Shown here: piece by piece, positions 1-13,800 of the stretch
Layout of the letters: every line of letters starts with the position of its first letter
Numbering within the stretch: the stretch's first letter is position 1
From: Malurus cyaneus samueli
Taxonomy: Eukaryota; Chordata; Aves; Passeriformes; Maluridae
NCBI GenBank assembly: GCA_009741485.1
Contig: CM019220.1
Coordinates: forward strand, 32,456,832-32,520,831
Length of the DNA: 64,000 nt
Reading direction: 5' to 3'
Notes under the pieces: model-generated
Seen by the model: only the letters and a program-made list of their open reading frames with translations
What the model was told of the DNA's origin: nothing
The model's database searches: none
Program-made: the position numbers and the translations under genes

Positions 1-671
1 TGTTGCCCTGTTTTACATATATCCACTCCCCACGTCTCCCACAGGAGAAACCTGACTTTGGTGCTCCCACAGAAAAGAGAGGTGAGCGAACTCAAACTGA
101 GGATGAACGTCATGTAATTGCAGTCTGTGCCTGTAGTGCATTTAATTTTGGCTGGATTCACTATGCCACTGATGTTTGTTTCCATTTCCACCCACTTCCT
201 AGCTAGAACTAGACACGTGACACGGTGTATGGTGAAGGGAGCCAAGGAGGATGCTGGAGCAGGGAACACACACTCATCCAGGCACCACAAGCAGCAAGGC
301 ACCAGCTGACAGTGCTGGCTCTGTGACATGTCACCTTCCCTTGCCTGGACAGCCATTCCAGCAGACTGGAATCGGGAACTGCATTTCTGTTTTGTTTCCC
401 AGTGTGGTTCTGCCCTTCACTTTCAGAGATAATCAGTCATGTGAGCTCCCTTCTGCTAGGACTCCATGAGATGATGAGGTGCCCCTTGCTAAGAGAAGCA
501 CAAAAATTACACTCTTCAAAGACTGCAATTGCAACAGACACCACCTTCCTCTGTGCACAGACAGCGTGAGCACTGACAGATACCTTTATGCCATGTGTTG
601 GTCAATACAAATTTTCATAACCCAAACCCACAAGGAGCAAAGTTGAATGGATTGGCCTCCTCTTCACCAGA

Positions 672-898
672 GGAGGTTTGAATTGGTTATCAGAAAATAT
701 CTCTTCACTGAAAGGGTTGTAAAGCATTGGAACGGGCTACCCAGGGAAGTGGTGGAGTCGCCATCCCTAGGGGAATTTAAAATATGTGTATATGTGGCAC
801 TTAGAGACATGGTTTAGTGGTGGCATTGGTGGGTTAATGGTTGGACTCAATGGTCTTACAGCTGTTTTCCAAGCCAAGTAATTCTATGAATCTATTCT
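672..898 (+). mobile_element. CR1 LINE 3' fragment
   Basis: The plus strand has the typical 3' end of an avian CR1 non-LTR retrotransposon. From about 675 it encodes the end of the second open reading frame without a stop ([20 protein letters not shown], then [10 protein letters not shown] and VALRDMV) to a TAG at about 816. The short 3' UTR follows, ending in the characteristic TTCTATGA-ATCTATT repeats. CR1 copies are usually cut short at the 5' end; here only about 230 bases remain. It lies antisense to SATB2 in its last intron. Strength: this consensus is very distinctive. Subfamily and age cannot be set without alignment. Confidence 0.9.
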
Positions 899-3800
899 TA
901 GTGGTGGGTCTGTGAAAGGTCTTTCACCTTTCTGAAGCTCTTCTTCACATTTACATTGCCCTCACAGCCAGCCATAACACTGTATCACATCAAGGACTTC
1001 CATGCCAAAGACAGCAAGATTTTTAGCCTGTTTAAGGACCCCAAAACAAAAACCAGAGAGGACAGACATAGTACAAAATGTAGGTCCAGAACGTGCATTT
1101 GGGACATCCACCAGTCATCTATTACTGCCTTTACAAGTGTCCATGGCTCATCAGCAGGAGTTACCACCAGTTCAACTCCATGTGAAAACAATTCACCACA
1201 CACCTCCTGTCAGCAAGCCTTTGGAAAAGCTCCTTCCCAATGGCCAGCTGAAGTCAAAGGCAGGGCAGAGGATAGGGCTCAACAAGATGTTCAGCTGCAT
1301 TTAACTGAGCAACACCTCACCCCTGTAAGCTGAGAGCTCCTAGGCAGTGCCCAGCTATCCTGGGAAGAATTTATTCAAGAGACAAACTCTCTTATGTTGC
1401 AACAAAATCTTACACCGAGAAGGAGGCGCTGTCCCTCTTAGCAGAGTTTAGAGGAATAATCTGCAGGAGATTATCTATTCAAATACACAGCTTTACTCCC
1501 TAGCTCTGGTCTTTCTTCACATATAAAAAAGAAGAGAAGAGAGGTAGCAGCTGCCATAAGCAAGGCTTGCACTCTGACAGCCTCCCAGGCCAGGGCTTGC
1601 AGGGATAAGAACATTAATTACACACAGTCAATGTACCAAGACTCTTTACAGGTTTCTAGGAATGTCTGTACAATAAATTGTAGCAGAAGTTACAATTTGC
1701 ACCTGTGTTCATTTTTTTCCTATTAAAAATGTGGTTCTTGGACTACTCTTTTTTTTTTCCCTTGCAAAAACACATTCATTTGGGTGAACACTGCAGCACT
1801 AGTCTCAGCACCAAAGGAAGTATTTTCTTTGGGCTCATTCTCAGAGTGATTTCACACCTTGACACCATAAAGCTGTGTTAAAGACTGTGGTTTAGTTTCC
1901 TTGCTTTTCTTGGATTATACAGTATCCTAAGGTCAAAACTCAGGGAAATCCAAACTGTTATTAAAAAAGAAAAAGTATCTATAAAGTGATGACAAATTGC
2001 AGACTACAGGAGTTAGATTACATTTTGACTCCAGGCAGGTTTAATATACTTTAGTTTCCTTTTACAGTTGCCCTTAGCAGGTACTGTTATCAGTAAGGGA
2101 TTTAAAAAAATATATGGTACTCAATAAAAGAAGACCGTGTCAAAAGAAATCAATACGAGCGTGCAAAATGGTAGGAAGTCTGACATGGATAAATATGTTC
2201 ACTTTCATCTAACTTCAGTCTGAGCTTCTTTTAATTTCCTAACTCAAATGCTGGCTGCACATTCTGTGCATTTTCCAATGCAGTTTAGTAATTGCTTTAT
2301 AAGAGTAAACACCCTTATGAGAGATAATTATAATATTGTCTGTGATATGATGTACCCCACCTCATGAAAGCCAGAGCAAACCAGCCAACCAGAACTGGTG
2401 GCTACACCACCTCATAAGTCAGCAGCCCTGGGTCCCATTCATTTCATTGACAAAAAAGCAGCCACAGTAAAAAAATCCCCAAATGTTCGGGCCTTTCCAA
2501 TCACCCTTCTACTCCTGACCAGCACTAGAGCCAGAATATCAGATCAGACAAACCCTATGTACCTCAGAGCTGATAGATGTGGGACAAGTCACACTCTGAG
2601 TTACACAAAAAGGGACTCAAAAAGAATTCTTGAGGAGAGAAACGAGTTCCACAGGGAACCTGAAGTCAAAGGCAAGTTTGGTTTCCAGGCTGGAATGTGA
2701 GCTTGTTGAAGTGATTCATTCCAACATCTTTAGAGCACAACTCGCCACATGCTTCCCTTTGCTTTCCGGCGGTTGCCTTGCTCAAGGGCAGGAAATAGGC
2801 ACATTTGAAAGCATGGCAAGACACTGAACAACCAGCCTCTGAAGCAGCAGCCCTGTCCCACAATTCTCCCAATGTCAAAAATGCTCAAAAAGGTGACAAA
2901 AAAAGGCAAAAGCAATTAAAAAAAAATAAAACACAACAAAACTTTCAGCTGTTCATTGCTTTTGGCACTCCACACAAAGTGATAAGCTTAAGCAAAAGAT
3001 GATCCTGACTTAAAAGCAGGGGAAAGGTGTCTCTCCCCCTCCCCAGCACACACTGCTCCCATTAATGCTAACAGGAGCTTACCATGCATCAAAGAGCAAA
3101 TCCACCACAAAACATTTTAAAGTGCTATCATCACTGGAAATAAAATATAAATTACAGCCTGATTACACCGTGCTGCTAGGAGGCGACATGTGCAGCATAG
3201 TTCTCAGTGACTTCAGATGACCAGATAACTTTGGGACAGGTTTAAAAGGTTACTGTAAAACATCTGTGCACAGGAGTCATGCCTTGTCTTTCTTTCCTTT
3301 CAAGAAGCTGTGGCACTGCTGTCTGCACAGTTGTTTGAAGAATGCTTACAAATCAGCTTGACAAAGGGAAAAAAACTTCAGCCACCACTCGACCACAATC
3401 ATGATCTTATTCTTCAGTAATGCATGGTTTATTTCACTTTCCTGATCTCTGTTAATAGACAGCACGTGCCTACACAATAGCCACTATTTTGTCTGTATAA
3501 TGTTAAAAAAATAAATCAGAAAACTGACAATGCAGAGCAGTGTCCCGGTGTTTCCTGGGGTAAACGCTCTCCCTCAAACGCTAACTCAACTCTTCCCACA
3601 AAAGCACAAGCACAATTTTCATTGCTGAGAACTGGCTGATTTTATGGGGCAGCATAAATGAGCTCACGCTGATGAACATTGATGCATTAGCTCTGAATGT
3701 CCCATCTCGGGCTGGTTCAAGTCAGATGCTTAGGTTTACTGCAGAGCAGTTGTGGCCAGCTCTGGGTGTCTGTTCCTGTGATACCCAGCTCAGGAGAGCT

Positions 3801-6800
3801 GGCAGCAGCTCCCACAGGTGGAGCTGGCACAGGACTCCCATGCCCACACTCACCGGATCCATCCCAGCTCCTGCTGGCACCAACAGGGCGCTGGTGGCAG
3901 GGCCCATGCGCTCAGGAAATGCTGTTGCACAACCCCGCTGCAGACTCTCTCCTGAAGGCATGGGTGATGGATGGCTCCATTGTCTGGGGATGGGGCACAG
4001 CCAGCACAGCTGGCACAGGGGCCAGCTTGCTGCACCCCTGGCAGGCAGGCAGGACTCTGGTGGCCTCGCAGGAGACACACTAGCCTCTCTTGCCTGTGAC
4101 CTGTGGTAGTCAGGCAGCTTCCTCCACAAGGGAAAAAGCAACAGCAAACAGCCTCATAAACGCTGCCCTTCTGCGTGGTGAGGCAAAGTGGAGTCCCCTC
4201 AAGCAGGACTTTGAACATCTGTGTGCACATTAAGGGCCACAGTCCTTCCAGTTAACCTTACCTTCTCCAAAACAAGACCGTGAGCTTTGTGGGCCTCTGA
4301 CTTTACTCTTCTGCGCTTTCCCTCACAGCCCCAGCAAGGCTCTCCAAGGTGCTATGGTGCACAGAGCTCTGCTTAGCAGTTTTCAAATAGAGCCTGAGCT
4401 TGGTTGTGGCTGAAGGGAGCGTCTGACAAAGATTTTGGGTCAGTTCTGCGTTTCCCCATCCCAACCCCTATAATTCTAATGAGGAGCTGGCAGAATGCCA
4501 CAGGAACTAAGGAAGCAACAAAAGGGATTTTTGTTTGGTTTTCTGCAGAAAAAACACTTCTGGTGTCCTCCATGATTTCTTGTGTAATTAACGCTACACA
4601 TGTTCTCCTTTCCTTTTGAAAATCAGAACAATATTTGTGGGCACTGTGAGCAACATCTTCTGTGACAAGCCCCAACCTAGAGTCATGCTTAAGGTCAAGC
4701 TCTAAACCCCTAACTATGGTGGCACGAATGGCGCCACTATAGTCATGTTTTTTCCAGTTACTCAGACCAGGGGTAGGCACTGCATTATTTCAGGAAGGAT
4801 ATGTTTGGATTAGACACTGGATTCTGGTGGGGGGGTAATTATTTGTCCCATCAAACTCTTTTAGGTCCTTACAGATGGCTATTTGGGGTTTCAAGAATAC
4901 CCAACTGCACTGCTAATTTTTACAATGGGAGCAGTTAGAAGTCAGGAGAACCTGACTTTTATGGTCAGTGAAAATAGCAGATTTGTGCTGATAAAATACT
5001 ACTCAGCATGTTTTTTAGCCTTTGAGATGTAACCACCAATGCACTTAATAACAGGACTTGTGCAAACTATACTGTGTGAATCAAACACATAAAAGTATAA
5101 ATATTCCTTTTTTTAGAAAGCAAGTCTTCAAATGTGCATTATAATCAACTACCATGGTAAAAGCAAAATATCCAGCATTACCACACACACAACTGGCATA
5201 ATGTGCTTTATTATACCCTTCGCTTGCAACTGGGTGAATAAAAATCAAATGACCAAAGTACAGGCTCCTGTGCAGATTAGGTCACCGAAGACAGGATGCC
5301 TCAGAGAATTAGATCTGAAATCCTTCATCTTCCTGATCAAGCTCTAGAAAAAGCAGGCATGTCTAGAAGACAGAAAAAGCCACACTGGCATCTCACTCCC
5401 ATGCTTTTGAGCTCCCTGTCTCACTACTCTCACCTGTACCTATTTTACAGACTCTGGATGGTGGAAGAAAATTACTTTATGGAAAGTCAATAGCATGTGC
5501 AGTTTATACTCACAGTTTTTTTGTTTATTTTTAACAAAACAGTTCAGTGTAAGGCCAGAGAGGCAGTACTGGGACAAAGCAAAAGATGACATTGTTATGG
5601 CCCTGGGATCCATCCAGCTTTGCTGCTGGCTGCAGTGGGGAACTCCATGGACTGCTCTGTCCATGGCTGGCTACACACACATAAGCAAAGGGGTAAAGCT
5701 CACACTTAACACAAGCCTGCAGCTACTGTAAGTCTGTGGGCAAGGAGTCTCAGGCTTTTGCTAGAAATGCAAAACACCATTCTTTGCTTCAGTAAGGTTA
5801 GGATTGTGTGGCATTTTTCAGTCAAAAATCTTTCAGTCAAAAATGTCGACTGAATGACATCAAAGTATTGCCTAAGTAAAATCCACTTTACCAAGCTGTT
5901 TGCCTGGGGCAGCAAAGGGGTGAATATTCTGACAAAGTTCAAGCAGTTGTTTAGGCTTTTTTCATGAAACAGCAAATTCTGGTTGCTTTTATTCAGAACA
6001 ATTTTTGCTCTTCAAATTCTTCCCATTTTCCTTCAAAGCATTATGTTGCTTGTTGCTCTAAACTGCCGCAAACCTTTTTTTTTTTTTATTTTTTTTTAAC
6101 TGAAAATAATAATTTAGAAAGGACCAACATATTTTTTTTTCTTTCAGTATTTCAGAAATGTCAGCAACCCCTTTAACTCAGCTCAAGCAGTTCTATAGCT
6201 CTAGGCTGTGCCACCCAAGGAACAGCAACTCATAGCCATCTATCTACCCACCTACCTCCTTCACCATCGTATTTACAAAGGATTGTGCTGATGCGAGCCC
6301 TGAAAGTACAAAATGTAATGCAGTTTATAAAAGGAGATGGATGTGAATCTTTTCTATCATCTCAAAATCCAATAAAGCTTATGATTTTTATTGCATGTGG
6401 GAGTCCTTTGGTCAATGTTACACTGATTAGCAGCTTGGCCAGTAAGTCTGATATAACCAGAAAGTACTTTCGAATATATTCTGGCCAGAGACACCTGGGA
6501 GCAAAGCGTGAGTGCTGCAGCTGATTGCCCCGGGGTCACACACGTACCTTGGGATTTCTTCAGTGGTTTTATTCTGCCTGGCCATGGTTTTGTTCCATTC
6601 TCTCCAGAAATAACTATTCCGAACCTGTTATCCTTGAATCTTCCGAAAAGGGAGCATCATCTCAAAACTATTCCCCTGTCACCTTTCCAACATGCATGAA
6701 TGAAGCCAAAGAATTACAACCTGCTTCAGGCAGGGGTCCAGACTGGACTTTAATGGATCCCAAACACAGCAACGCAGAACTCTTACTCCTGATCTCATTT

Positions 6801-7444
6801 GAACAAGGGTACACCAGGAATAACATTGCTCCAAGTCAGCAATGCTTCCCCGGTGCTAATAAGGCCATTAAAAAGGCATAAGCAGTTTGTTTGACACAGA
6901 GAGACAAAGACAACCACAGAAATGAATCAAAACCAGGGAAAAATGAGAGATTAAAAGTAATAATACTCCTTCCAGCAAACCACAGTCTGTATGCATGACG
7001 AGAAGTAGCTAAAAGACACAATCACGGCAAGATCCAGAGACAAGAAAATGCCTCCCCACTGCATGAAATGTAAAGGGAACTCGCTCTGGAACAGAAGCAT
7101 TTCCTTCACTGGGCAGTTCCTCGGGAAATCCAGACCCTTCTCTGCAAAGGAGAAATGCCACAGCTGGCCTTTCAGTGTATGGAAAACACACGTGCTCAGA
7201 GTCAACACTTGGAGGGAAAGGAGGAAAACCCAAATGCAGCAGACTTGCTAGAAGAGATTTCCATGGAGGTTTCCTCCCCAAATAAACAGATGGTTTCCAG
7301 TTAGTCAGGGTCAGGCACTGCCCGTGTGGTTTCCTGCCTGCTTGCCTTTGTAGCTTATCTAGGCCTCATCAAGATACAGAGTCCGAAAAAATTAGAATGG
7401 CTAAGTACAGGAATTAGGAAAACTAAATCCAAATGAGCCCTGAG

Positions 7445-7715
7445 TAGTTGCACAGAGGAGCAGGGCAGTGTGCCCGCAGGTGGGACGGAGCAGCGTGGGG
7501 CGAGCAAGCCGGCCTGAGGCAGCGCACATCTGCAGGCACCAAACGAGTGCCTGAGTCCATCCAAAACACCCTGGGCAACAGCCCAGCTGCTTTGAAAATC
7601 CCCCTGACGTCAGTTTACAGCCCTGGCTGCTTTAGGCACGGTGTGGTGGCCGGCGGCAGCCCCGCTCCTGGTGCGCTCCCGTGGCCGCTGGCACACGCAA
7701 AGCTCCGGGTACACA
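7445..7715. promoter_or_regulatory. CpG-dense patch with perfect CRE palindrome
   Basis: About 17 CpG dinucleotides cluster here, in a surrounding intron where CpG is rare, and the patch is GC-rich. A perfect cAMP-response element, TGACGTCA, lies at 7605-7612. This is much smaller than a usual CpG-island promoter and no exon is visible beside it. It could be an intragenic enhancer, a cryptic promoter or simply a GC-rich island not yet eroded. CREB/ATF binding is inferred from the motif only. Confidence 0.35.
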
Positions 7716-7879
7716 CTGTCTTGTCACAACACAGCAAAAAAAGCAAAATTCCACCAGGAACCTGTGCACGAGCTGCCATATGGAAAGGGCATTCTCAAAT
7801 TAAACCCTGAAACCCAGATGAGATCTGAGCGAAAGGACAGTTTCACTGAAAGGAAATGTCTGAGGTCAAGCAGCAATTA

Positions 7880-8740
7880 ACTGAAAGGTTCTGATTGAAT
7901 ACGCTATTGACTGCGCTCACATCAGACAGCTTCCTGTTTATTATACCTTATGGGCTGTCTAGGTGCCAAGACATTAAGCTGTCAATAATCTATTAATACT
8001 AAACAGCTCCTCCCTCCTCACTCCCCCTTTGCAAATCCTCTTAGGCTAAGAAACTGCACTAAAAAGATGGAAATTTTTGAAGCGAGATGGAAATGAGCTT
8101 TTTAGGGTATTTCTTTGCTTCGTTCCAGCTGAAAGTACGGCGACATTCATAAACAATATAACACGCAGTCTATAACTACATGGAAAAAATTGTGTTAAAA
8201 AAAATCAGCCATGATTGAGACCATATCCTGAAATCTGGCTTTCTTTTCCAAGCCATCTTTAAACAGTCTAAGTTAAATTTAATTAACAATTTACAACAAG
8301 GAGAGAGAAGTTATTTAAAGAGAGGCCTACAGGTCCTTAACATTCAATGTCTGGGAAACAGTTGTACATAAAAAAAAAGTTTTAATGAATTTAATAGAGA
8401 AAAGCACTTTAATTAAATGCTGTCAAAGAGGATTGTATTAATGACTGCACACAAAGGAATTTAAAACAAGCCAAGTATATTTAGCAAATAGGAAGTAGGC
8501 TTTCAGAGGCTGCAACTATTTATGTTTCTGCCATTGCAATGCATCTAGGAGATCATGTTGCCAATTGAAAGCAGTTATGTTATTAGATATGATTTTATTT
8601 ATTATGGATTATTAAAATTTCAAATGCTGCAGGGAATACATTTATTTCACTTCTAAAATGAAAGAACAAAGATATTTCCTGCTTGCTCAGTAAGAGGAAA
8701 AATAGGAGAGCAAATAAATAATAAATAATAATAACTTAGC
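7880..8740. promoter_or_regulatory. Candidate conserved noncoding element (AT-rich, homeodomain motifs)
   Basis: This stretch is AT-rich, non-repetitive and without coding potential. It carries many homeodomain-type cores (tgtcaataatctattaat, tttaattaaatgctgtcaaa, taaatttaattaacaattt), MEF2/forkhead-like AT motifs and a few retained CpGs (gtacggcgacattc). It ends in a short AAT-rich run (8711-8735). This texture is typical of intronic enhancers around developmental regulators such as SATB2. Conservation itself is not visible here, so it stays a candidate. Confidence 0.35.
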
Positions 8741-10065
8741 ACTTAACTAGTAAAGTGCTGTCCAGACAGATCTTTTTATGGGGCTTGTTGAGTCCTGAAA
8801 TTTTAGTGTGTTTTTCTTTCTGCTACAACTGGATGGATTTGCAGTTGCTACCACAGCTTCCCTCAACACAGCATAGAAAGAGGAGCCAGCTCTTACTTCT
8901 TGTGGGTACGAGGGACTTCCGTGATACTCTGCATGTTTCAACTCTAAAAACTACCAAAATCCCAAGAAAAGAAAACCTGATTGCCAAGCTTTTGCAAACA
9001 AAACTGAGAATACCGAGGTTTTCCAGACCTAACCATGAGACTGAGCCACATATCACACATAAAACCCCAGAACAATTATGTGTCTGCACTAGGACTTTTT
9101 GTGAATATGCTCACCTTCCTCAAAATCCATGTTATGGGGTTTGTAGCAGGAAGGAAGGGGCTGTTCACAACCCTCCCTTGGACTCAAGTGTGGCACATCA
9201 AATGGGCATGGCTTAATAAGTGCAAAATGCAGAGGCCCAAACCATAAATCTGAGGGAAAAGCAACTAGAAAATTCAAGGGCATCAATGTTATTTCGGACT
9301 ATGATGGCACAATAGTGTAAAACTAAATGTAGCCCCAGCTGGAAATGGAGGAATGTTTTTTGGCACAAATTTAATGGGATGGCTGGGTCTGTAATATGCG
9401 GGATGTGTTCTGTGATTTACCACATCCTTTTTGCCATATGTAATGGTAAAAAGTTAATAACGATTTTAGACGATTCAAACTTACAAATGTTCCACCAGAG
9501 GCACCTTATACATGCTTGTATTCCTTTGTTTCTGAAAACCAAATCCTTTTGAAGCTAGGCACCGCAATAGGAATTAGTCCCAAATTACTGGTTTTTAAAT
9601 GTACTTATTTGTAGTTAAGATTTTTTCATCTCATTTGCAACATGAAGAAGTGAGCAGAACTGGGGGAGAAGTCATTGGAAAGGAGGCACAAGGGGATACC
9701 AGCTTCCTTTCACAATGTGAGTAGCGTCCTAAATGGTGAAATTTAATTTTCTAAATACATTATCTGATTTTTGTTTAAGACTTTAATAAAAGTCATGTGT
9801 GATGTGTGTTGAGAATGTAGCCTTTGTTGTTCCACAGCTAGGGATCTTGCAAACAGCTTCGCTTTGTCTGTGCCAAGATATTTTGGAATATTCTTTGAAA
9901 CACTGTAAGCATAGATGACTGTGAGAAAAAATATGTGCTACTGTACTTCTGGATGCTTGGTGCGTGAGAATAGTGCATACCCATAAAAAGACTTCCCCTT
10001 TCAATCTGCAATTCCTGTAAAAGTCCATACAAACATGGAACAACATGCACAATATACTGACACTG

Positions 10066-10265
10066 AAAAAAAAAACAAAAAAAAGAAAACACCCGTATCA
10101 CTGCACATATTACAGTCTCTGGGTATTTCCAACCATTCAGAGGACCAAAAAACCAAACAACAACAAATGAACAAACCAAAACAACCAAACAAAAAGAAAC
10201 TAATAAAAAAAACCAGCACCGAAATAACCCAACAACACCCCACAGCAAAGCATTTAGAAAAAAAA
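10066..10265 (+). repeat. A-rich / CAA-rich low-complexity tract
   Basis: The plus strand is dominated by A with scattered C (aaaaaaaacaaaaaaaagaaaa, then many caaa/aacaa units to about 10265). It produces long frames on both strands that are an artefact of composition. It might be an eroded (CAAA)n repeat. Confidence 0.6.
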
Positions 10266-10589
10266 GACTGGTCATGGGCAAGGAGACTGACCAACTATGT
10301 CCCAATCTGTCACAGCCTAACTCCCAGCACTGCCCAGAGGCTGCACCATTTCCCTGGAGGATGCTGTGCAACACAGGAGGAAGAGCAGCTCTCTCACTCT
10401 TTGAGGGTCAAGCAGTGCAAAGGGCTCTGGTAGCACAATATTCAATGGTTTCCCTTCCCATGTAATTTTTACAATTGCCTATCTGCAGAAAAAGACGAGC
10501 TGCAATGATCCAGGGCCTTAACTTTATCCTAAGATTTCTGTAGAGAGTCTGAAAATGAAATATTGCATACAGCCAACAGCCTATAAACA

Positions 10590-10840
10590 TTTGCACATCT
10601 CTGAAGCCTGGTATTATAATTTATGAGCAAGTGTGAGGGACATAGAGTAATTAGGGAGCATTAAAATTAAATAAAAAAGAGCAATATTTTTAACTGCAAA
10701 AATTTTCAAATGTAAATTGAATAGAGGTTCATGTAGTGGATTTTCAGCCTTCAATGTTTGCCTGCTGCTGGCAAGCTTCAAAGGTTATGTGAATTTAAAG
10801 AGCTTTATTTAGGATCTTGCTCTAGATGTTCGCTCATCCT
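10590..10840. promoter_or_regulatory. Candidate conserved noncoding element
   Basis: AT-rich, non-repetitive sequence with homeodomain-type cores (agtaattaggg, attaaaattaaata), and a TGACA-poor but AT-hook-like core. No stop-free coding frame of note. Listed because its texture differs from the surrounding intron; evidence is compositional only. Confidence 0.25.
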
Positions 10841-13800
10841 CAACCTACTACAACTCCTTACAACACCGGCAGCTTAGCATTTACAACGGGGCCAGGACTG
10901 TAAGAAATGAGGGCTAAATCTGGTCAAATTGTGTGTGAAAGGCAAAAGGGTGAGACAACAGGGGCCAGAGGTACAATGATGTCATTTGCTAAAACGACAA
11001 CTTGTCAGAGCAGCACCAACACAAACCACCACCCTGCTGCTTACTGCCAAGTCTCCACCGTGCTAAATCTGCACATTCTGATTGTAAAGGAAGTTTCTGC
11101 CTGGAGCATCTTGCATGGGAGCCAGGGCAGCCCAAGCAGAGCTGCTCTGGGGCAGCCTCACAGAAGATGTACCCTCAGAGTGATCTTGGTTGTAAAATGC
11201 TGAAGAAAAGCAGCAGCCATGTTCTAAGAGATCCTTCATGCAAGAGTCCCACCTCATTCCTGCCCTGTCCTCAGCTGATCCTGGACCAAACAAAGCTGTC
11301 CAGGAGCAGGTGGCACTGAAGTGGCCTCATGGTTTCAGGTTCTGTACAAACATGGAAAGGATGTACTATCTGACAAGACCAAATTTGGCCCCACAGAAAC
11401 ACCTGAAACTACAGTTCACTTGATCTCCCATTTCTAGGGTTAAATGGAACAGTGCTAAACCTAAATTAATTTCAGAACAGAGGCAGTTTGACTTTAATTG
11501 CAAGTACACTCCCCACTATCATTCAAGGGGAATAACGGGCCTAACATTAATAAAAATCAGCAGCATTTTCAGCCACATTAGATATCCACACTAAATAGAG
11601 ACAGCTGAGATGGTGCAGTAGGCAGGTTTGGCTGTAGCAGTCACAGCTCAGCAGCTTTTCCTGCAATTGTGGCAACTATCAATCAAAAGGAGATCTATTG
11701 GACACTTCAGAGTCAAATATAAAGAGGTTGTTGTCTGATTTGTGCCTCTGTTGCCTTTGTCAAACTTGTGCCTTGTCAAATCCTGAGCTACTGTGACCCA
11801 TCAGAAAAAGGGTGTGCACAAAGAGGATGGAAAACCAAAGCACTCAGCCACAGCTAGGGTTTCAAAATGCAGCATCTCTGGCTATAGAGCACAGGTACTG
11901 GAGGAGCATGAGAAAGCAGCTCAGAAGTGGAAGACTTCTGAGATTATTTTTTTTTTTTGCATGTACCACATGCTTTGAAGACAGTCCCTTTACCCCCACC
12001 CAAAAGCAGTCACACACACAATAGAGATAAATGCAGAGTGAGTGGCATTTGGAATACATATTGCTTTCAGCTTTACACTGCACAGAAATAGAAGCTACAT
12101 AGTTTGACACTTTTTTTTTCCGTGGTTTTTAACAGTTTAGTCTGAAAGGAGATACTGAAATTGACTGTTGTCTAATTTTGATAAGAGGAAGAATGAAATT
12201 CCAGGTAACTAACAACTAAGGAAGACAGATATTCTCCACTCACAAAATTCACAGACCTCGTTCTGACACACATTTCCCTCTGTAGTTCTAAATCAAAGAA
12301 AAACAGTAACCCAAGTGCAGCACTCCCAAAACAATGTTCTGAGCATTTTGAGTGTAATGAATAACCTACAATACAAAATTCTCCCAAAGTTCATCTGGGT
12401 TTGTTGAGTACAAGTTGTCTCACCAGTCCTGACCACCCCTATCTGAGCAGACATCACATCCAGCCATGGAATAAAGAGCTGGGGAGTCAAAAAAGCAGCA
12501 ACTATCAATCTATGGTCTGTCTTTTGGTGCAGAGAAATAATCAAAAAGCAAAACTATCATGGTGCAGCCATCCCTGCAGAATTTTGTCTCCAAACAGTAA
12601 GGACCAGAGTCAGAGAGCTACCACAATTTGGGAAAGTATTTTTTTGTCCAAGTCTCATGGACAACTCGGTTCTAATTTCCAGTATGCAAAATCCCCAGGT
12701 GTAACTCACACAAACACAGCCAAACCTCACTGTGCACATCATCCTATAGATCATTAAGCACACCATGTTCCTCTATGGAATAACACAGTTTTGCTTCACT
12801 TATCATCTATGATTGCCTAAGTAGTATTAATCAATATTATTTTTTAAGAAGAGAAATTTTAAGTCTCACTGTTTATTCCATCTGCATGCTATGCATTATG
12901 TGACCCATGAACTCCAAGACATCATTTAGAATCAGATATTTCATTAGGAAGCACTACTGTGGTGTTCCTTCCCCTCTTTATTACTTCTAGAAAGAGAATA
13001 CAAAATTAGTTTTGTTGGGCTGCCATCGCCACTTGCCTTGACCCATTTTTACGAGGGCTCCATGTTCTGCTCTTTTGTATTTCACTGTCATTTCTAAAAT
13101 ATTCGTTCCCTTCTATGCCTCACAACATTACAAAATTAGTATTTCATTTACCTCTGTCTTACGTTACTTTCTGCATATTTTAAGAGAGACCACAGTGTTT
13201 GCAGTGAACACACAATACAGAAGAGCTTTCCTAGCACTTTCTGCTATGCCTTCTTTTATTTACTAACGTTCCTCCATGATTTATAATCTGAACTATTATA
13301 TATTGCCAGATTTGTCTAAATCAAAGCTTCCGAGAGAAAAAAGGGTGGAGGGATGTCATTTTAGAAAAGTGACAAAAGTAACAGTGTACCAGAAAGCAAC
13401 ATCTGATTGCTCTTAAATAAGTATGTACCTATCAGCTTCAGCAGATGTACCTGTCAGCTCACAGAAAAAGAGAGGCAGGGTTTCCATGTTCCCTGAATTG
13501 AAGGTCCTTTACTGCAATGGTGAACTGGCTCAGCCACCCGGACACTCCAGAGACAGGAGCCTGATTCATGGGCTTCCCAACGGAGTCAGGTTTCTCTGCC
13601 CCAGCAATTAACAATGAATTAGCACTGTATTAAAGTGCCAAGGCAAGATGGTTACTCTCTGGAGTGGTCACCTTGGACACAGCAGACAAACAGTGGGAGA
13701 AGGGAGAGAAATTAGATTTACTGTGTCCCAGCGTGTCTGTAACAAACACGGAATCCCTGGCTGGCAATGGGAAGCAGCTGTAGGCACTTGTCAGCATTAA

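Noticed and set aside
3672..4230. Overlapping 126-145 codon frames on both strands
   Set aside because: They overlap each other in several frames within a GC-rich, CpG-poor stretch, lack recognisable domains, and have no splice-compatible neighbours.
9838..10433. 178-codon minus frame and 132-codon plus frame
   Set aside because: Both arise from the A-rich low-complexity tract; their residues (Phe/Leu/Cys runs or Lys/Asn/Gln runs) just reflect that composition.
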